DNA of 64,000 nucleotides from the NCBI GenBank assembly GCA_017305555.1, contig JAFKKM010000019.1, forward strand, positions 1 through 64,000, written 5' to 3'. The notes below the pieces were generated by a model, which saw nothing but the letters and a program-made list of their open reading frames with translations, did not search any database and was not told where the DNA came from. Origin of the DNA: Hyphomicrobiales bacterium. Its GTDB lineage: Bacteria > Pseudomonadota > Alphaproteobacteria > Rhizobiales > Xanthobacteraceae. A program made the translations under genes and the position numbers. Shown here piece after piece: positions 1 through 8,886 of this stretch; positions within the stretch are counted from its first letter, which is position 1, and every line of letters starts with the position of its first letter.

Positions 1-256
1 TGGTGACGCCGAGCCCGGTGCCGAGCAGCAGCAATCCGCTGACCGCGCTCCAGAACACGGTTCCCCACCACGAGCGGCGCTTCGGTGGCAACGGCGTCTC
101 GTCCAGTGCGACCGGCAGTAGGGCAGGGTCCGGGTCCGGTGTGATCTCGATCGCGCCGCGCGTGAACAAGCCGCTGTCGCCGTCGCCATCCTTGACGACG
201 ACACGCGGATCGTCGAGCCGGAACGCGGCCGGGCGGCGTTGTGGTCGTTCGCTCAT
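1..256 (-). CDS. YcjF/TIGR01620-type membrane protein, N-terminal part (runs off window)
   Basis: Only the first 85 or so codons are present. The frame begins MSERPQRRPAAFRLDD, continues with an acidic and proline-rich cytosolic stretch, and ends in a tryptophan-flanked hydrophobic segment that would start the first membrane helix. This layout and its position directly after a YcjX-like gene fit the YcjF/DUF697 family, which is membrane-bound and of unknown function. The start codon overlaps the stop of the upstream ycjX-like gene by 4 bp (ATGA), so the two are probably translationally coupled. The family call rests mainly on the ycjX neighbour, because the conserved DUF697 core is outside the window. 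Confidence 0.7.
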   Translation of the reverse strand, partial: MSERPQRRPAAFRLDDPRVVVKDGDGDSGLFTRGAIEITPDPDPALLPVALDETPLPPKRRSWWGTVFWSAVSGLLLLGTGLGVT

Positions 257-1722
257 TGCAGCCTGTCTCCGATCAGGAATTGGAGCGCGCGGTCGAGGCG
301 GATATGGGGCAGTGCGGGCGTTTCGCCAGAGGCATGTTGCAGGAGCGGCGGGCGAAAGCGCAGGAAACGATAGTCGGTCTCCTCGGGCGATGCGGCGGTG
401 AGGCCGCGAAACGAGGGGGCGTCCGTGAACAGATTGTCGGGATCGGCCGGTAGGTCGCCGGGAAAGGTCGCGACCTCGGTTTCGCCGTCGAAGATTTCGC
501 CGCCGGCCTGCTCGCCCTTGATCGGCGTACCGAGGATCGAGGGCAGCCGCTCGCGGCCGCGCTGCACCTCGGCCTCACGCGTAGCGCGCACCGCCGCCAG
601 CGCCACCACATCGATGGTCGCGCCAGCAAGTTGCGCACGATTGGCGGCGCGGTCCAGCATTCGCCGAAGAATCGCCTCCAAGCGGTCGTGGCTGGTGCGA
701 TGCAAGTGATCTGCCTTGGTGGCGGCGAACAGAATGCGGTCGATGCGCGGCCGAAACAGCGCGCTCCACAAGGTATCTCGGCCGACGTTGAAGCAATCCA
801 GGATGCCGGCGAGCGCGGCTTCGAGATCGTGCAGCGCGGCGGGGCCGGCGTTGAACGCCGCCAGCGCGTCGACCAGCACGATCTGACGATCCAGCCGCGC
901 GAAGTGATCGCGGAAGAACGGCCGCACCACGATGGATTTGTAGGACTCGTAGCGCCGCCGCATCATTGCCCACAGCGAGCGATCCGGCGCGATGCCGTCG
1001 GCCGGGACGTTGAGCGGCGCGAAGGTCAGTGCCGGCGAGCCGGCGAGACTGCCCGGCATCAGGAAGCGGCCGGGTGGTAACAGGCTCATGGCGAAGCGCT
1101 CGTCGCGGCAGGCGCGCAGGTATTCGGTGAACAGTTTTGCGGATGTCAACGTCGCCTGTTCGTCCTCGCGGCCGTTAGGATCGAGAGTTGCGAGATGCGC
1201 GTGCCACGCCGCCGCCAGCGTTGCGCGCGGGCCTTGCCGTGACAGCGCGAGGCTCTCTGCCGACCATTGCTCGTAGCTTTTGTCGAGCAGCGGCAGGTCG
1301 AGCAGCCATTCGCCGGGATAGTCGACGATATCGATAGTGAGTTTGCGCTCCGCGCCGTTCTGCCGCTGATAGGAGAGCGCGAGCCGCAATTCGCTGATGT
1401 CGGAGGTTGACTCCGGCCAGCGCCGCTCGTCGATCAGGGTGTGGACGTGGCCCTCGTAGTTGAAGCGCGGCACGGCGTCGTCCGGCTGCGGTTCGAGTTC
1501 GGTGCGGGCGATGCGCCCGCCGGAGAGCGGCTCGAACACAGGAAAGCGCCCGCCGCGCAGCAGGCCGTGGATCAGCGCGGTGATGAACACAGTCTTGCCG
1601 GCGCGCGACAAGCCGGTGACACCGAGCCGAACGGTCGGATTGAACAGATTGCTGCCGTATTCCAGCAGCGCTTGCGCCGAGAGGCGGGCTTCCTCGATGA
1701 TGTCACTGAAACCGGAAGCCAT
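253..1722 (-). CDS. ycjX: YcjX-like P-loop GTPase family protein (DUF463)
   Basis: A 489-residue protein close to the usual size of the YcjX family of predicted P-loop NTPases. A Walker A motif GLSRAGKT is near residues 38-45, preceded by the family-typical stretch GVT. A central DIVDYPGEW segment near residue 130 is the likely G3/Walker B region, and ATKADH near residue 335 looks like the base-recognition (NKxD-type) motif. No signal peptide or membrane helix is visible, so it is probably cytosolic or peripherally attached through its YcjF partner. In other proteobacteria the pair is stress-associated, but its exact role is not established. It overlaps the next gene by 4 bp. Confidence 0.9.
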   Translation of the reverse strand: MASGFSDIIEEARLSAQALLEYGSNLFNPTVRLGVTGLSRAGKTVFITALIHGLLRGGRFPVFEPLSGGRIARTELEPQPDDAVPRFNYEGHVHTLIDERRWPESTSDISELRLALSYQRQNGAERKLTIDIVDYPGEWLLDLPLLDKSYEQWSAESLALSRQGPRATLAAAWHAHLATLDPNGREDEQATLTSAKLFTEYLRACRDERFAMSLLPPGRFLMPGSLAGSPALTFAPLNVPADGIAPDRSLWAMMRRRYESYKSIVVRPFFRDHFARLDRQIVLVDALAAFNAGPAALHDLEAALAGILDCFNVGRDTLWSALFRPRIDRILFAATKADHLHRTSHDRLEAILRRMLDRAANRAQLAGATIDVVALAAVRATREAEVQRGRERLPSILGTPIKGEQAGGEIFDGETEVATFPGDLPADPDNLFTDAPSFRGLTAASPEETDYRFLRFRPPLLQHASGETPALPHIRLDRALQFLIGDRLQ

Positions 1723-1964
1723 GCGCGGGTCGAATGATCCGATCGGAGGTGTGGCAGGGTTACTTCATAATCGTGGATGTCAATTCTTGCGAAGATGGCG
1801 ATTGTGGAGCCAAAATCAAGTTCCTGTTGACGGGGTCATGTTTGATTGCGGTCCATGTTTCCGACCCATTTCCCAGCCAAGCAGGGCGTCATCGTTGGTT
1901 AAGCTGCGGCGGCTATGCTTGAGGGTGTCAGAGGTATCGCGGCGTCACGTGTGTCGGGTTTCGA

Positions 1965-2660
1965 ATGACGGTCTTTCAGTTGAAACAGTTTGCCTCGCAC
2001 TCCGCCGCTGCTGCGGTCGGGGCGGTGCGCTGGAATTACGATCGCGCCGAGATCATCGCCGATGGCATCGTGCACGGCCTCGGCGTTGGCTTCGGCCTGA
2101 TCGCGGCAACGGTCTTGATCGTGCTGACCGGCGTGTTCGCCTCGACGCCCGAGATCGTCTCGGTCTCGATTTACGCAGCCGGGCTGTTGACGATGCTCGG
2201 CTTCTCGGCGGCCTACAACATGTGGCCAGTGTCGCCGCGCAAGTGGTGGCTGCGGCGGTTCGATCATTCGGCGATCTACATGCTGATCGCCGCCACCTAC
2301 ACGCCGTTCATGATGCAGATGCACGACCGGCTGCTGGCCATGCTGTTGCTCGGCGGGGTGTGGGGCGTCGCCTTCATCGGGATCGCGCTCAAGCTGTTCA
2401 TGCCCGGCCGCTTCGACCGGCTGTCGATCCTTCTGTACTTGGCGATGGGCTGGAGCGGGCTTGCGGCCTATGACGCCGTGTTCACCTCGCTGCCGAAATT
2501 CACCCTCTGGTTCGTCGTCGCCGGAGGCGCGCTTTATACGCTCGGCGTGATATTCCACACGTGGCGGCGGTTGCGCTTCCAGAATGCGATCTGGCATGGC
2601 TTCGTCTTGCTTGGGGCGGCGTGTCATTATACGGCTGTGATGGACTTGGTCCTGACCTGA
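1965..2660 (+). CDS. Hemolysin III / TrhA family membrane protein (PAQR superfamily)
   Basis: A 231-residue protein with about seven hydrophobic segments and the family signatures: an Asp/His pair in EIIADGIVHGLGV near residue 30, SAAYNMWP in the third segment, DHSAIYMLIAATYTP near residue 100, and a C-terminal FHTWRRLRFQNAIWHG with conserved histidines. These His and Asp residues form the putative metal site in PAQR-like proteins. Bacterial members are annotated as hemolysin III, but some (TrhA) act in membrane energetics, so a haemolytic role should not be assumed. It is followed 21 bp later by a co-directional SDR gene. Confidence 0.9.
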   Translation: MTVFQLKQFASHSAAAAVGAVRWNYDRAEIIADGIVHGLGVGFGLIAATVLIVLTGVFASTPEIVSVSIYAAGLLTMLGFSAAYNMWPVSPRKWWLRRFDHSAIYMLIAATYTPFMMQMHDRLLAMLLLGGVWGVAFIGIALKLFMPGRFDRLSILLYLAMGWSGLAAYDAVFTSLPKFTLWFVVAGGALYTLGVIFHTWRRLRFQNAIWHGFVLLGAACHYTAVMDLVLT

Positions 2661-2681
2661 CCGTTGTAATGGAGCACCGCC

Positions 2682-3479
2682 ATGGATGTCGCCGGTAAAG
2701 TCGTTGTCGTGACGGGAGGAGCCAACGGCATCGGCCAGGCCCTCTGTGAAACCTTCCATCGTGCCGGCGCCGCCAAAGTGGTGGTCGCCGATCTCGATCA
2801 TGCCCGCGCGGAAGTCGTTGCCAAGGACGTCGGCGGCGCTGCGTTCAAGTGCGACGTGGCGCAGGAGAAGGATATCCGCCACCTCATCGAGGAAACTGAG
2901 AAGCTGTACGGGCCGATCGGCCTGTTCTGCTCCAACGCCGGCATCGGCGGCGGCTTCGATCCGATGATGGAGAATGTCGGAGGGAGCTCGGACGAGCCGT
3001 GGGCGCGGAGCTGGGCGATCCATGTGATGGCGCATGTCTACGCCGCCCGGCATCTGGTGCCGCGTATGAAAGTGCGTGGCGGCGGCTACTTCCTCAACAC
3101 CATCTCGGCGGCGGGATTGCTGTCGCAGGTCGGCAGCGCGCCGTATTCGACGACGAAACACGCTGCGGTGGGTTTCGCCGAAAGCCTCGCCATCGCGCAT
3201 AAGGCGCATGGCATTCGCGTCTCGATCCTGTGTCCGCAAGGCGTCGAGACCAACATGCTGCGTGGCCTGCCAAAAGGCCCGCAGTCCGGCGACGGCAATT
3301 TAAGTGCGGAGCAGGTGGCGCAGGACGCGCTTAACGGCATCCAGCAGGAAACCTTCCTGATCCTGCCGCATCAGCAGGTGCTGGGTTATATGCGCAAGAA
3401 GACCGATAACTATGACCGCTGGATCGGCGGGATGGCGAAGATTCAGGCTAAGATGCGCGAAGATCTCGGCAAGGCGTGA
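2682..3479 (+). CDS. SDR family NAD(P)-dependent oxidoreductase
   Basis: A 265-residue classical short-chain dehydrogenase. The Rossmann motif TGGANGIGQAL is at residues 11-21, an acidic residue ends beta-2 (VVVADLD), suggesting NAD preference, and the NAG motif is in SNAGIGGG near residue 88. The catalytic Ser is in SAAGLLS, with YSTTKHA (Tyr and Lys) about 14 residues later. The ATG is preceded by GGAG about 8 bp upstream. The substrate cannot be read from sequence. It may be cotranscribed with the upstream HlyIII-type gene. A palindromic repeat follows the stop codon. Confidence 0.9.
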   Translation: MDVAGKVVVVTGGANGIGQALCETFHRAGAAKVVVADLDHARAEVVAKDVGGAAFKCDVAQEKDIRHLIEETEKLYGPIGLFCSNAGIGGGFDPMMENVGGSSDEPWARSWAIHVMAHVYAARHLVPRMKVRGGGYFLNTISAAGLLSQVGSAPYSTTKHAAVGFAESLAIAHKAHGIRVSILCPQGVETNMLRGLPKGPQSGDGNLSAEQVAQDALNGIQQETFLILPHQQVLGYMRKKTDNYDRWIGGMAKIQAKMREDLGKA

Positions 3480-3531
3480 TGATCTAGACCGCCACCCAAC
3501 AACGCAGGTGCTCAATGCCGCGTTGTTTTTT

Positions 3532-3620
3532 CCGTCATGGCCGGGCTTGTCCCGGCCATCCACGTCTTCTCGTGAGCCGAAGTGAAACGCCAATGGCCGG
3601 AATAAATCCGGCCATGACAG
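3532..3620. repeat. Dispersed palindromic (REP-like) repeat, 'GGCCGGG' family
   Basis: Two imperfect palindromes, CATGGCCGGGCTTGTCCCGG and ATGGCCGGAATAAATCCGGC, lie in the convergent intergenic space between the SDR and the molybdoenzyme gene. Closely related copies occur at 15958-15990 and 39035-39110, always between genes. They could act as weak bidirectional terminators. Confidence 0.8.
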
Positions 3621-3638
3621 ATGTTCTTTGGTATTTGG

Positions 3639-5966
3639 CTATTTGTGCGAGCGCTCCACCGCCACCGGCGGATCGAAGGCCTGGATCGGCGGCAGGTTGC
3701 CGGTGAAATGTTCCACCTGCACCGTCGTCAATTGTCCGCAGCAGCCTTGCGCCAGGCTCGAGGTTCCGACGTCGCGTGTCAGCACGTTCGGGTTGCCGTG
3801 GACGCAGAGCGGCTTGTCGTCGGCCGGGTCCTGCGGGTCGTACCACGCGCCGGTGGGAAGTTGCACCACGCCCTCGCGCACCTGATCGCTGAGCCGCACC
3901 GCCGCGAGGCAAGCGCCGCGCTCGTTCGACAGCTTGATGATGTCGCCGTCCTCGATGCCGCGCGGTGCGGCGTCGCGCGGATGCATTCGCGCCACCTCGC
4001 GCCCGCGATGCTTCATCTCGGTCGAGTGACCGCCGAAATCGAACTGACTGTGCAGCCGCGTCGAAGGCTGGTTGGCGACCAGTTGCAGCGGATGCTTGTC
4101 GTCAACGACATCGACCGGCGGAATCCATGCCGGATGGCCGGGACAGTCTGCGTAGTTGAAGCTGGCGATGGTCTCGGAGAAAATCTCAATCTTGCCGGAC
4201 GGTGTCGGCAGCGGCTTGCCTTCGGGATCGTCGCGGAAGGCTCGGAGCGGGCCGCCGTCGTGGACGAGTTGCGGCAGCATCAGTTCGCCGCGCTCCCAGA
4301 ACGTATCGAAGTCCGGTGCATCCAGCCCCGCCGCCGCCAGCGCATCCTGCGTGGTGCGGTAGAGATGGCGCAACCATTGCTCCGGCGTGCGTCCCTCGGT
4401 GAAGGCTTCACCGTGGCCGGCGCGCTCGGCCAGCGCCGAGAAGATCGCGTAGTCGTCGCGCGCTTCGCCGTATGGCTCGGCGGCTTGCTTCATCGCGACC
4501 ATCAGCGGATCGACCTGTGTGGCGCCGATGTCGTTGCGCTCCAGCGTCATCGTCGAGGGCAGCACGATATCGGCATGGCGCGCGGTGGCCGTCCAGCCGA
4601 TCTCATGCACCACGAAGGTTTCGATGTTGGCGACGGCTTGCCGGAGCCGGTTGATATCCTGATGGTGATGGAACGGATTGCCGCCGGCCCAATAGACCAG
4701 CTTGATATCCGGATAGGTCAGGCGCTGGCCGTCATAGTCGAACGGCGCGCCGGGATTGAGCAGCATGTCGGAAATGCGCGCGACCGGGATGAACTCCTTC
4801 ACCGGATTAGTGCCTTGCGGGAAGGCCGCGACCGGCACCGCGTTGAAGGTGCGGCCGTAGTTGGCGATCGCGCCAAGCGCGTAGTTGTAGCCGCCGCCGG
4901 GCAGGCCGAGCTGGCCAAGGATGGCGCCGAGCACCGCCGCCATCCACACCGGCTGCTCGCCGTGCTCCGCGCGTTGCAGTGAGTGCGACACCACCACCAG
5001 CACGCGCTTGCCCGGCAACAGCTTGGCTTGCCGTTCGATCTCGCTTGCCGGAATGCCGCTGATCGCTGAGGCCCACACCGCATCCTTCGGAACGCCGTCG
5101 CTACGCCCCATCAGATAGTCTTCAAATTTCGACCAACCGGTACAGTGGCTCGCAAGAAACGCGCGGTCATGCCAGCCGTTGACGACCAGCGTGTGCGCGA
5201 TGCCGAGCATCAGCGCGGTGTCGGTGCCGGGCCGCAGCGCCAGCCACTCCGCCTTGATCTCTTCGGGAAGGTCGTCGTTGATCGGGCTGATGAGCACGAA
5301 GCGCGCGCCGCGCGCGTGCGCCGCTCGCATGTGATCGCGCTCGGTGTGGCGGCTCACGCCGCCGGAGGCGATACTGGAGTTTTTCAGCGCCATGCCGCCG
5401 AAGGCGAGCAGCACGTCGGTGTGCGCAGCGATGTCTTCCCAGCTCACGTTGCGGCGGGACATGTCGTCGTAGCGGCCGAGCACATGCGGCAGGATCACCG
5501 ACGCCGCGCCGGAACTGTAGGTGTTCACCGAACGGATGTAGCCGCCCATCGCGATGTTGAGGAAACGATGCATCTGGCTCTGGGCGTGATGGAAGCGCCC
5601 GGCGCTGGCCCAGCCGTAGGAGCCGCCGTAGATCGCCTTGGGGCCATGCGTATCGCGCACGCGCACGAGTTCGGCGGCGAGGCGATCGAGCACCTCGTCC
5701 CACGGCAGCGCCACGAATTCGTCACGTCCGCGCCGCTTGTCCTTGCCGGGGCCGTTCTCCAGCCAGCCCCGCCGAACCATGGGCCGCGCCACGCGCGCCT
5801 TGTGGCGCAGCGCGTCGGAGAAATTCTGGATGATGCGATTGGGATGCGGGTCTTGCGGATGCGGCGTGATGACCAGCTTGTCATCGACCCATTTGGTCGA
5901 GAACACGCCATAGTGCGAGCTGTGCGAACGCGGCGTCGCGGATTTCAAGGTATTTGCGGTCATCAT
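3639..5966 (-). CDS. Molybdopterin-guanine-dinucleotide S/N-oxide reductase (BisC/TorA/DMSO reductase-like)
   Basis: A 775-residue protein of the DMSO reductase family, matching biotin sulfoxide or TMAO reductase catalytic subunits in length. There is no N-terminal CxxC iron-sulfur motif. The likely molybdenum-ligating serine is in the conserved YGWASAGRFHH near residue 127, and later cofactor-binding stretches include NPFHHHQDINR and HEIGWTATARHADIVLP. The C-terminal molybdopterin-binding domain contains NQPSTRLHSQFD. No Tat signal is evident before the first conserved block, so the enzyme is probably cytoplasmic as BisC is. Two adjacent ATG codons (5966 and 5963) are possible starts. The substrate is not determined. 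Confidence 0.9.
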   Translation of the reverse strand: MMTANTLKSATPRSHSSHYGVFSTKWVDDKLVITPHPQDPHPNRIIQNFSDALRHKARVARPMVRRGWLENGPGKDKRRGRDEFVALPWDEVLDRLAAELVRVRDTHGPKAIYGGSYGWASAGRFHHAQSQMHRFLNIAMGGYIRSVNTYSSGAASVILPHVLGRYDDMSRRNVSWEDIAAHTDVLLAFGGMALKNSSIASGGVSRHTERDHMRAAHARGARFVLISPINDDLPEEIKAEWLALRPGTDTALMLGIAHTLVVNGWHDRAFLASHCTGWSKFEDYLMGRSDGVPKDAVWASAISGIPASEIERQAKLLPGKRVLVVVSHSLQRAEHGEQPVWMAAVLGAILGQLGLPGGGYNYALGAIANYGRTFNAVPVAAFPQGTNPVKEFIPVARISDMLLNPGAPFDYDGQRLTYPDIKLVYWAGGNPFHHHQDINRLRQAVANIETFVVHEIGWTATARHADIVLPSTMTLERNDIGATQVDPLMVAMKQAAEPYGEARDDYAIFSALAERAGHGEAFTEGRTPEQWLRHLYRTTQDALAAAGLDAPDFDTFWERGELMLPQLVHDGGPLRAFRDDPEGKPLPTPSGKIEIFSETIASFNYADCPGHPAWIPPVDVVDDKHPLQLVANQPSTRLHSQFDFGGHSTEMKHRGREVARMHPRDAAPRGIEDGDIIKLSNERGACLAAVRLSDQVREGVVQLPTGAWYDPQDPADDKPLCVHGNPNVLTRDVGTSSLAQGCCGQLTTVQVEHFTGNLPPIQAFDPPVAVERSHK

Positions 5967-6213
5967 GTGCTCCCGGAATTGGAGTCTTTCGCCATTTCAC
6001 GAAAACGGCGAACGACTCCCGTCTTTGATTTGACGCGTTTTCTTCACGCGAACCGGTTCCCACTTCGCTCGAAAACGCTACCGATCATCCAGTTGCATCA
6101 TCCGGGCATTGATCCAATCGCGTCGGATCGGGCCCACGTCTGGCCTCGTCGATCATTTATGATCCTGCGGGGCTAAAGGCGCGGAACGGCAGGATGCCGT
6201 TCCGGACTGAGCA

Positions 6214-7839
6214 TCAATGCTTTTGTCCATACAGGATCGGGACCGCGGAATCCACGATCACTTCGATCAGATTAGTTCCAGATTCCGTGAAAGCGTGTTT
6301 GAGCGCCGGCATCAGTTCCGCGGATGTCTCCACGCGCACCGCCGCGCAGCCCATGCCCTCCGCAAGCCGGACGAAATCGAGGCCGGGCAGGTCGAGCCCC
6401 GGCACCTTGCGCACCTGCATCACCTGGCTGAACGAGCGCATCGCGCCGTAGCCGGAGTTGTTGATGACGACGACGGTGAGCGGCAGCTTGCGTTGCACGG
6501 CAGTCCATAGCGCTTGTAGCGAATACATCGCCGAGCCGTCGCCGATCAGGCAGACCGTGCGGCGATCCGGCCGGCCGAACGCCATGCCGACAGATGCGGG
6601 CAGCGCATGGCCGAGCCCACCGCTCGACATGGTATAGAAACTGTCCTGTCCCGGCATCGGCAGGAATTTCTGCATCGTCGGGCGATGCGACGGCACTTCC
6701 TCGGCAAGCGCCGCGCCTTTCGGCATCGTGACCGACAGCGCGTGCATGAGGTATTCGACCGGAATCGGATCGGCGGGCTTCGGTGCCGGCGGCAACACGC
6801 GGCCAGTTGGAAGTGCCCGCTTGCTCGGGGGCAGGGCATCGCGCAACGCCGTCAGCGCCGGGCGCATGGTGGCAATGATGCTGGTGCCGAGCGGCGCGAC
6901 CGAGGCCGCGGTCGGATCGTCGGTGATCTGGAAGATCGTGGTGCCGCCGTCGAAGATCGCGGCATGGCCTTCGACATGGAAGGTGAATACCGGTGCGCCG
7001 ATGACCACGACGAGGTCGTGATCGCGTAGCGCGTCGGAGAGTTGCGCCGGCGAGGCGTGCAGGAAGCCCGCGAATTGCGGATGCCGTTCCGGAAAGCTGC
7101 ACCGCGCAGAGAATGGGCTGACCCACACGGCGGCGCGGCTTTTCTCGGCGACCTCAACCATCAGATCGACGGCGCCGGCGCGATCGACCGCGGGCCCCAC
7201 CACTAGCGCGGGCCGTTTGCTTTTCGCGAGCGCTTCGACGAGAGCTTGAATATCAGTCTGATCCGGGCCGATCTCGCGCGTGATGCGGCGCGCGGCGACC
7301 GGCTGCGTTGGCTGCGTCCAGTCGTCGATCGGGACAGATACGAAGGTCGGTCCGCATGGCGGCTGCATCGCGATGTAGTAGGCGCGGGCGATTGCCGCCG
7401 GCACATCCTCGGCGCGTGCCGGCTCGACGCTGTACTTCACGTAAGGACGCGGAAATTCCGAGGCGCGCTCGGCATAGAGGAAGGCGTGCAGCGGCAGGAT
7501 GCTGCGGGCTTGCTGGCCGGCGCTGATCACCATCGGCGTTTGGTTGCGATGCGCGGTGTAGATATTGCCGAGAGCATTGCCGACCCCGGCGGCCGAATGC
7601 AGGTTGACGAAGGCCGCGTTGCGCGTCGCCTGGGCGTAGCCGTCGGCCATGCCGACCACGGATGCTTCCTGAAGGCCGAGCACGTAGTCGATGTCGTCGG
7701 GCCAGTCACTCAGGAACGGCAGTTCGGTCGAGCCGGGATTACCGAACACGCGCTTGATGCCGAAGGCACGAAGCAATTCGAAAGTGGCTTGCTTGACGGT
7801 GACGGTGCTGCTGCGATTGTCGGAAGTCTTGCGGGGCAC
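6214..7839 (-). CDS. mdlC: Benzoylformate decarboxylase, ThDP-dependent
   Basis: Decarboxylates benzoylformate (phenylglyoxylate) to benzaldehyde in mandelate-type catabolism. The N-terminal domain contains NPGSTELPFL, with the catalytic ThDP-contacting Glu in LGLQEASVVGMADGYAQ and the His of NLHSAAGVGNALG. A second histidine lies in IGAPVFTFHVEG, matching the two active-site histidines known in this enzyme. The C-terminal ThDP motif begins GDGSAMYSLQALW and ends VVINNSGYG. I chose the GTG at 7839 because AAGGA precedes it by 7 bp. The frame remains open to a GTG at 7926, so up to 29 extra residues are possible. It is about 190 bp downstream of the dehydratase gene at 8029, on the same strand. 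Confidence 0.88.
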   Translation of the reverse strand: MPRKTSDNRSSTVTVKQATFELLRAFGIKRVFGNPGSTELPFLSDWPDDIDYVLGLQEASVVGMADGYAQATRNAAFVNLHSAAGVGNALGNIYTAHRNQTPMVISAGQQARSILPLHAFLYAERASEFPRPYVKYSVEPARAEDVPAAIARAYYIAMQPPCGPTFVSVPIDDWTQPTQPVAARRITREIGPDQTDIQALVEALAKSKRPALVVGPAVDRAGAVDLMVEVAEKSRAAVWVSPFSARCSFPERHPQFAGFLHASPAQLSDALRDHDLVVVIGAPVFTFHVEGHAAIFDGGTTIFQITDDPTAASVAPLGTSIIATMRPALTALRDALPPSKRALPTGRVLPPAPKPADPIPVEYLMHALSVTMPKGAALAEEVPSHRPTMQKFLPMPGQDSFYTMSSGGLGHALPASVGMAFGRPDRRTVCLIGDGSAMYSLQALWTAVQRKLPLTVVVINNSGYGAMRSFSQVMQVRKVPGLDLPGLDFVRLAEGMGCAAVRVETSAELMPALKHAFTESGTNLIEVIVDSAVPILYGQKH

Positions 7840-8028
7840 GGGGCGGTCCTTGACGGCATCGGTTCGATGGTCAGTCAATCTATCGCGTTTTCGCGCGACA
7901 TGGATACCGCTTCGTGCCCGCAGCACGCATCAAATCCGCAACAATTGACGCGGATCGATATGTGAACGTATTGCCTTTGACTTGCGCGCCGCCATCGGCG
8001 CGCAGAAGTGCAATTTTCGCCGGCTAAT

Positions 8029-8886
8029 TCACCAGCTCGCCGTGCCACGCATGGTGGGTGCGCCGTCCGCATTGGCGACCCAGATGTCGAGACCTTCGGC
8101 GATCTCGTTGGCATTGACGCTGAACTCGCCGCCTTCGAACAACGGCTGCAGGCCGCGATAGTTAAATTTCTTCGGCGCGATGCCGCCATGCAGATGCGCG
8201 GCGAACTCCACCAGCAGCGCCGCCTGCATCGGACCGTGGAAGATCAATCCCGGATAGCCTTCGACCTTGGTGACGTAGTCGCGATCGTAGTGGATGCGAT
8301 GGCCGTTGAAGGTCAGCGCCGAATAACGAAACAGCAGCACCGGATCGGATATATGGGTCTGGCGATGCTTTGCCGCCGGCGGCGTGGCGGCGGGTTTGGC
8401 GGGCGCGGCATTCTTGCCGCCGGTCGGCATATCACGATAGACAATGTCCTGCCGCTCGCGGATCGCGACGCCGCGCGCAGTGGTGATGGTGTGCTCGACC
8501 GAGACGAAGCACAGCGTGCCGGTGCTGCCGTTCTTCACCGTCACGTCGGCAATGCGCGAGGCGCGCGTGGCCTCGTCGCCGACGCGTAGCGGCTCGATGA
8601 ATTGCAGTTCGCCGCCGGCCCACATGCGGCGCGGCAGCGGCACCGGCGGCAGGAAGCCGCCGCGCGTCGGATGGCCGTCCGGCCCCAGCATCGACATTGG
8701 ATAGACCGGCTGCGCCAGGCACCAGTGCGTGGTGAACGGCGCAGCGTCGCCCGTCTTCGGTTCGCCGATATCGAGAAACAGCGTCGCGCGCAGACCTTTC
8801 ACCAGTTGCCCGGTGACGATGTCGCTGGCTTCCTCGGTGCGGCCGACCCATTGCCGCAGATGATCGATATCGAGTTTGTCGGTCAT
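8029..8886 (-). CDS. MaoC-like acyl-CoA dehydratase (FAS1-type / mesaconyl-C4-CoA hydratase-like)
   Basis: A 285-residue double hot-dog protein. The N-terminal half starts DHLRQWVGRTEEASDIVT and contains LGPDGHPTRGGFLPPV, both typical of the fungal-type HTD2 / mesaconyl-C4-CoA hydratase group. The C-terminal half carries the hydratase-like stretch LLFRYSALTFNGHRIHYD, with the catalytic Asp/His-type region seen in MaoC proteins, followed by LIFHGPMQAALLVE. It should add or remove water on a CoA thioester. Its start overlaps the stop of the upstream CoA transferase gene by 4 bp, so both probably act in one acyl-CoA route. The exact substrate is unknown. Confidence 0.85.
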   Translation of the reverse strand: MTDKLDIDHLRQWVGRTEEASDIVTGQLVKGLRATLFLDIGEPKTGDAAPFTTHWCLAQPVYPMSMLGPDGHPTRGGFLPPVPLPRRMWAGGELQFIEPLRVGDEATRASRIADVTVKNGSTGTLCFVSVEHTITTARGVAIRERQDIVYRDMPTGGKNAAPAKPAATPPAAKHRQTHISDPVLLFRYSALTFNGHRIHYDRDYVTKVEGYPGLIFHGPMQAALLVEFAAHLHGGIAPKKFNYRGLQPLFEGGEFSVNANEIAEGLDIWVANADGAPTMRGTASW